Source: Clavulina sp. PMI_390
Lineage: Eukaryota > Basidiomycota > Agaricomycetes > Cantharellales > Hydnaceae
Direction: 5' to 3'
DNA length: 64,000 nt
NCBI GenBank assembly: GCA_015039315.1
Contig: WIDE01000001.1
Span: forward strand, 638,981 to 702,980
Position 1 is the first letter of the stretch; each line of letters opens with the position of its first letter. The translations under genes were made by a program, and so were the position numbers. Of the stretch, positions 59,059 to 64,000 are shown one piece after another. A model generated the notes under the pieces. The model made no database searches. It was not told where the DNA came from and was given only the letters and a program-made list of their open reading frames with translations.

Positions 59059-62000
59059 ATGCCACCCGTGAAGCATCCGCATCCCTTCCCCGACCTCGTC
59101 GAGCTCGCGAGGCCGACGACATACGATCCTCAGCGCTCGTTCAAGGACCAGCTCCGTGCCATCGACGTCCTTCGCGACCAGGCCACTGACTCCCGCAAGG
59201 AAGGTGACCTCGAGAATGCCTACATCTACCTCGGGCGAGCAGCCGCCGTCATCACTGAGCACCTGCCCTCCCACTCCCAGTACAACATCCTCACCGACAA
59301 GCAGAAGAACGATCTTGCCAACGTGCGGCGCTCTTTTTCTCGTCGCTCGTGTTGTTCCACTCACCCCTAGCTTTTTCGATCTTTCTTCTTCTTACCATCC
59401 AGAATGGGCGCGGCATGCTTCGCTCCCTGCAGGAGCTCGAGCCTCAGCTCAAGCTGCGCTACCGTGAGTACCAGGCGGGCATTGCCAATGGTACGATCGC
59501 GCCTCCAAAGAGACGGCGCACTGGCGACGACAAGGACAAGCGCAGGCCCAGTGCCCCCACTGCAGAGCGCTATGCTCCTGAGCCCCCTTCAGCCCCCGTC
59601 GCCATGCCTCGCACTCCCACCTCAATCGAAGACCACCAGACGACAACAGTGAGCTCGGCGTCGCGTTCCAACAGGCCTACTCCTGGGGTAACCGTCATGT
59701 TGTCCGAGGCTCAAGAGCGTGAACAGCGAGAACGGCAGGCCCAACTCGATCGGGATCGCCGCCGGGACTATCTCTCTGATGAGGGGCGTCGAGCCCAGGC
59801 CTATGCACCAGCACCGATACCTGAGAGCGCTATCCCGACCCCAGTCCCCACTCCAGATCGGCGAGATATGTCCACACTCTCCGTGTCCCAATATGGACCC
59901 TCTACGTCCACCTATCACGACCGTCCTCCTCCTCGTGACGAGTCTCGTCAGGCCCCCGAGAGATCCGACGCCGAAATGCGTGCTGCCATGCTCGACCTCC
60001 AGGCTGACTATGACGCAAAGCTTCGGGCGTGTATGGAGGACCCAAGTCCGATTGATGAGGAAGAACGAATGCGACGTGCCCTCGATATTGTGGGTCGGAC
60101 CGGTACAGCGGAGCGGCAATGGATCGAAGAAAAGAGCCAACAGGCTCTTCGACGAGGACGTCAATCGACGTTTACCCAAGAGCTAAGCGACCAGGGTCTC
60201 ATTCATGATCGGCGCATCAAGGACGTCAAGGCCATTTTCGCACGTCGGAGCGAAGAGATCGTCAGGCGAGAACGAGCCGAGCGCGATGCGAAAGCCCTCG
60301 CCGAAAGCCGCGAGCGTGAAGCCCGGTATCGAGCAGAGGCAGAGGCCCGTGAACGCGCATTGGAGCGTGAGCTTGCTCAAGAGCGCGAGCGGGAGCGAGA
60401 GCAACAGATTAGGTCAGATCGCGAGCACTCTGAACATGAACGCACCCGCGCTCGCGAAGATCAACTGTTGCAGCAACGTAGATTGGAAGCAACCCAAGAT
60501 GCCATGTCTCGAGTATCCCTAGCACAACAACGGCAACAGGCTGAAACAGATGATTACGCGAATCGACAACGCAGAGCCCAAGATGTCGTCCAGGCCAGGA
60601 TCCACCAAGGTCAAGCAGAACGAGCTGACCGATTACAGAGAGAGGCTGCTACTGCTGCTTGGCAAGAACGCGAACGTGAACGCGAGGTCGTCGCCCCAAG
60701 AGCCACATATGTGACATCTCCGATACCGCCAGCGGTCACCTATTCTCGTCAACCCTCACCTTCCCCGGCCGTTCTCGTTCGACCCCAGTCGAGCCGAGTC
60801 GAGCAACCTACCTCCTACACCCCCACTCCTGTATTATCACCACCTCCAGTATCCGCACCATCAATGTCTCGTCCATCTCAACCACCCGTATCACCTGCTC
60901 CACCTGTTCCAATGACGGCGCCCTTACGACGACCGCAGCATTCGCGTGCTGACGTTCAACCCACCCCAAATCCTCCCCAGCCACCTCAGACTGCCGCTGC
61001 CCCCTCCTACTCTTATATTCCCAGGAGCCGGTCTCCTGCTTCTTACGACTCCCCTCCTCAACACAACTCTGACCGAGATCTTCTAGATCGCTCTGTACCT
61101 ATGCTGCACAATCGAGCGAGCAACATTCATATGGCTGGACCACCCAGATCAAGCTCACACCCTTTTTCTTCCCATGAGAAGGTTACGCACTATCCACCAG
61201 AGAAGTTGACAGCAATCGCAGCCCTCCCTATCGAAAGCCCCTCTCACTCATTCCGTGGCTCACTCTCGGACGAACAGCGAGAAACTGTGCGGTCCTTGTA
61301 AGCATTGACTTCTGTGGATGCTGGCCAGCCCCTTTCTGACTTTCTCAATCAATCTTGTCTACTTTTGTATATAGCTCGATCCCGATTTCGACATCCCCAC
61401 CATCGACAGAAGTATTACCCATCGCTAGTCAGGCACCAAACTACCCCAACTTGATGACCAGGCACCAGCAATCACAAGGTTATGTGCCATCCCAAATATC
61501 ATCCTCATTTGCGGATGGTGCCAACCCAGTTTTGGGTGGTACCCCGAACGGCCTCCTTTTCCAGCCTGTGGGTGTCACCAAAGCGCCGCCACAAACCGAG
61601 CCGTATGCACAGTACTCGAACCGCCCTGGGTCATTCGATCGCGCATCCGTAGTTAATGGGCCGTATCCTCGGCCTCCAAAACTGCGACAGATCCGACTAC
61701 CCGCTGATACGCTGCAGCGCTTTGTCGCGCTCGCAGCGCTCAACACAGCAAAGAAGAAGGAAACTCTTGCGATGCTCTACGGCAAAGCAAATACGATCGG
61801 TGGCTTCGATATCACAACACTGGTTCTTCCTCCACAGACTGGTCAAGAGGACTCGTGTCAAATGACGAACGAAGAGCTCATCGTTGATTACACAAAATCG
61901 CGCAATGATTCTATTATGCTCGGTTGGGTAAGTATTCTTTTCCTTTTGCTTCCTGACCTTGGCTAACTGTCGCGCGGTCATAGATTCATACACATCCGAC

Positions 62001-62390
62001 GCAGTCCTGCTTCATGTCCTCGATGGATTTGCATACTCATTCTCAATATCAGAAGATGATGCCGGAGTGTATAGCAATTGTATGCGCCCCAAGGCACCGG
62101 CCAAAGTATGTATGCCTCTTTCTAAATATCCCACTTGTACTAATGCGAGCCTTTTGCGTCGTTTTAGCTTTGGTATCTTCCGACTGACAGACCCACCAGG
62201 CCTTGATTTGATAACGAAGTGCAACAAGCAAGGCTTCCATCCACATCCCGATCATGTCCCCATATACACTGTAAGCTGAGATTGCTGGCGCCTCATGATT
62301 CGGCTTCTCACTATCATATCACAGGATGCCGACAGCGAGCACGTTTTGATGGTCAAGGATTACTTTATTGAGATTGTTGACCTGCGATGA
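59059..62390 (+). CDS. AMSH-type JAMM/MPN+ deubiquitinase (STAMBP-like)
   Basis: AMSH enzymes cut K63-linked ubiquitin chains on endosomal cargo. N-terminal MIT-like region: [35 protein letters not shown] then [28 protein letters not shown] very long charged coiled coil follows (Arg/Glu-rich, about residues 330-520), and then Pro/Ser-rich disorder. The catalytic domain is at the end: [20 protein letters not shown], then [20 protein letters not shown] then HSQYQKMM, with the JAMM His-x-His-x10-Asp zinc site, then [23 protein letters not shown] and IEIVDLR. The HTHP..SMD and GFHPHPD blocks match human AMSH closely. About 1,000 residues, longer than animal AMSH (about 424), because of the coiled-coil insert. 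Confidence 0.9.
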
Positions 62391-62878
62391 GACCTGGGTT
62401 TGCCTTGATCTCCTTACGCTTTTTCTGATACCGACGCGAAACCCCCGTACACCTTTTGCATCTTATTCCGCACCTTCGCCCCGCCAATCTTCGTCTCTCA
62501 AAAGGACAGACCTAACCCTAAATTCGATTACTCTTTTCTTTCCATTCCGGCTCTCTTTCCTTGCTCTCCCTCGTTCTCCATTCGTGCATCTCGTTTGTCA
62601 CCTACCAAAGCCTGCCTTGCATAGTCCATATTCATGTCTCTAGTTACTATCCTGTCACGCTGTTCCTTTTACCGTTCTCCACTTGTGTGGTGCTTATCTT
62701 CGTGACGTCCTTGGATTCCTGTATCTTGTAGTATACGGCTCCGGCCAACTCATTGCTGTAAACATTGCTCTCCCCACTTTGAATGCGGTTCTTTCTTTTG
62801 TATCACAATTCAATATCGCCCAGAATACGAGCAATTTCCTTGCGCGAATTGGAGTGTATTGACATGCTCTTGCTCGAG
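62391..62878. other. convergent 3' region, AMSH-like / ICMT
   Basis: A 488-bp region of both 3' UTRs with a strong pyrimidine character. No further gene is seen. Confidence 0.35.
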
Positions 62879-63627
62879 CTACCAAACATACGGTATCAAG
62901 CGGTATGGAACATCAGCTACGTATTGGTCCCAGTCTTGGCCGAATGCTTGCGACAACATCTTCTCTTCAACAATCATCCGCTCACGCAATATCCTTCGAT
63001 AAATGAAGAAGAAAGGTACAGCCAGAGCGACAATAATCACGCTTCCAGTATGAAGCAGCATGGGTGACCACAAGCGAAGCACAAATGCGACTGCATCGCT
63101 AGTGTGGAACATGAGCAGAAAACCAGTCACTTGCAGGTATATCCCCGTATAAGAAGGGTGTCTAACGAATCGATAAGGCCCTATGCGAATTAGTCTGTGA
63201 TCGGAGCGGATGCTGAGCTGAAAAGTGAAGAATCTCCCGAGCGTATGCATCGCCCAGAGACGGAAAAGCCCTCCCGAAAGGAAGATTATGGGTCCTGAAT
63301 AACCTCTAAATGACACATGTCCGGAGTAGAGCTCGCGGGATGAAGGATGAGATCGATCGGCTTCATGACCCCAATGATTCGCCGCGGCATCGGCGAGCGT
63401 TAAAAGCGGGAAAACAAGCTACGGTGTCCGGATCACACAGTATTAGATAGCTCTTGTTGAGCCTTTTATGTCTGAGAACTTACTGCCGGAGCTCCGGTGC
63501 CTACGACCTGAAGGAACCATGCCGAGACACGCTTTTCTCTAACAATCTTATCGCCAGTTTTGAGGGAGGAATTCACATCATATAGGCATAAGAACGCCAC
63601 GACAGTACAGGTGATCGTAATGAGCAT
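62879..63627 (-). CDS. isoprenylcysteine carboxyl methyltransferase (Ste14/ICMT family), copy 1
   Basis: ICMT methylates the C-terminal prenylcysteine of Ras-type and mating-pheromone proteins in the ER membrane. Exons 63627-63484 and 63418-62879 give 227 residues, four to five membrane segments, and the conserved core IRIGPYRFVRHPSYTGIYLQ, then EEKMLSQAFGQDWDQYVADV and the ending YRLIPYVW. An in-frame start at 63627 gives a reasonable but short N-terminus, so a further 5' exon may exist upstream. The core RHPxY and the EE..FG..Y motifs are intact. It is one of a tandem pair. Confidence 0.8.
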
Positions 63628-63928
63628 GATTGAACCGCAATATGAAACTGCGAGAGGGGTTTGGATAAGATCTAGTCCCTTGCTGTGGTTGGTTTCATTG
63701 TGTTTGGCATCCTCCGAACCCCATCCAGACTTCCAAAAGCCCCTAGGCGCAATTCAGGGTGGCTGAATAAAAGGGGTTTGTCAGATTGCCTTACCATGTC
63801 TCCGAACCGTCCTCGCGTGGATCATGAGACTGAATGCTCCAGTCAGCATCCAATAATGATTCGTGAAGATGGTTGATTCTGAGTCTTGGCTTGCGAACTT
63901 TGAGATTATTCACAGGCGCATGCTCAAA
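63628..63928. other. spacer between the two ICMT copies
   Basis: It probably contains the 5' end or an unrecognised first exon of copy 1 and the 3' UTR of the second copy. No further gene can be supported. Confidence 0.3.
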
Positions 63929-64000
63929 CTACCAGACATACGGTATCAAGCGATATCGAACATCAGCCACGTATTGATCCCATTCCTTGCCAAACGCTTG
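63929..64000 (-). CDS. ICMT family, copy 2, C-terminal end (truncated by window)
   Basis: The minus strand reads QAFGKEWDQYVADVRYRLIP then YVW and a stop at 63929-63931. It matches the end of copy 1 at 20 of 23 positions. The rest lies beyond base 64000. It is a tandem paralogue. Confidence 0.75.
   Translation of the reverse strand, partial: QAFGKEWDQYVADVRYRLIPYVW

Noticed and set aside
1..64000. CRISPR arrays, tRNA or rRNA genes, transposable elements
   Set aside because: No regular repeat-spacer pattern, cloverleaf-like box A/B pair, rRNA-like block, transposase or terminal repeat could be supported by eye.

Overview
The window is a gene-dense piece of a filamentous basidiomycete nuclear genome. 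Nearly every gene is cut by short introns (about 50-75 nt, GT..AG, CTRAY-like branch sites). The gene set is typical of an Agaricomycete: a velvet factor, a GH131 glucanase, Zn2Cys6 activators, a single-BRC BRCA2/Brh2 and a Mn-SOD that starts without a targeting peptide. A Rhizoctonia-like (Cantharellales) fungus is possible, but that is only an impression. I see no transposon, CRISPR array, tRNA or rRNA.

Left part (1-19 kb): a possible degraded membrane-protein exon pair; a BRCA2-like recombination mediator; a TMEM53/DUF829 hydrolase-fold protein divergent from a short GT61-like membrane-anchored protein; an acidic RING-finger protein; a triose-phosphate/nucleotide-sugar transporter family member; and a 1,381-residue protein ending in an Msp1/spastin-type AAA ATPase domain.

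Middle (19-40 kb): SIN3 co-repressor, an F-box protein and a secreted GH131 glucanase in tandem on the minus strand; Mn-SOD; an HVA22/TB2/Yop1 ER-shaping protein divergent from a secreted pepsin-like protease; two tandem MaoC-type enoyl-CoA hydratase 2 paralogues, only the first ending in the peroxisomal signal SKL; and Sec61 alpha.

Right part (40-64 kb): a 2.6-kb gene-free stretch; a velvet-domain regulator; an uncertain small gene; an unrecognised 512-codon intronless frame; Mpv17/PMP22 head-to-head with mitochondrial ribosomal protein uS17m; RIB7 of riboflavin synthesis; two tandem Zn2Cys6 transcription factors; COP9 signalosome subunit 1 head-to-head with an AMSH-type JAMM deubiquitinase; and two tandem isoprenylcysteine methyltransferase (ICMT) genes, the second cut by the window edge.

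The genes do not form one pathway. Recurrent themes are ubiquitin/NEDD8 control (RING, F-box, CSN1, AMSH), chromatin and developmental regulation (SIN3, velvet, Zn2Cys6 pair), membrane and organelle upkeep (Sec61, Yop1-like, Mpv17, AAA, TMEM53), and recent tandem duplications (MaoC, Zn2Cys6, ICMT). Exon junctions were worked out by eye. For BRCA2, TMEM53, the AAA protein, Mn-SOD, velvet and uS17m the summed exon lengths are exact multiples of three, which supports those models. For the other genes, protein lengths are estimates.
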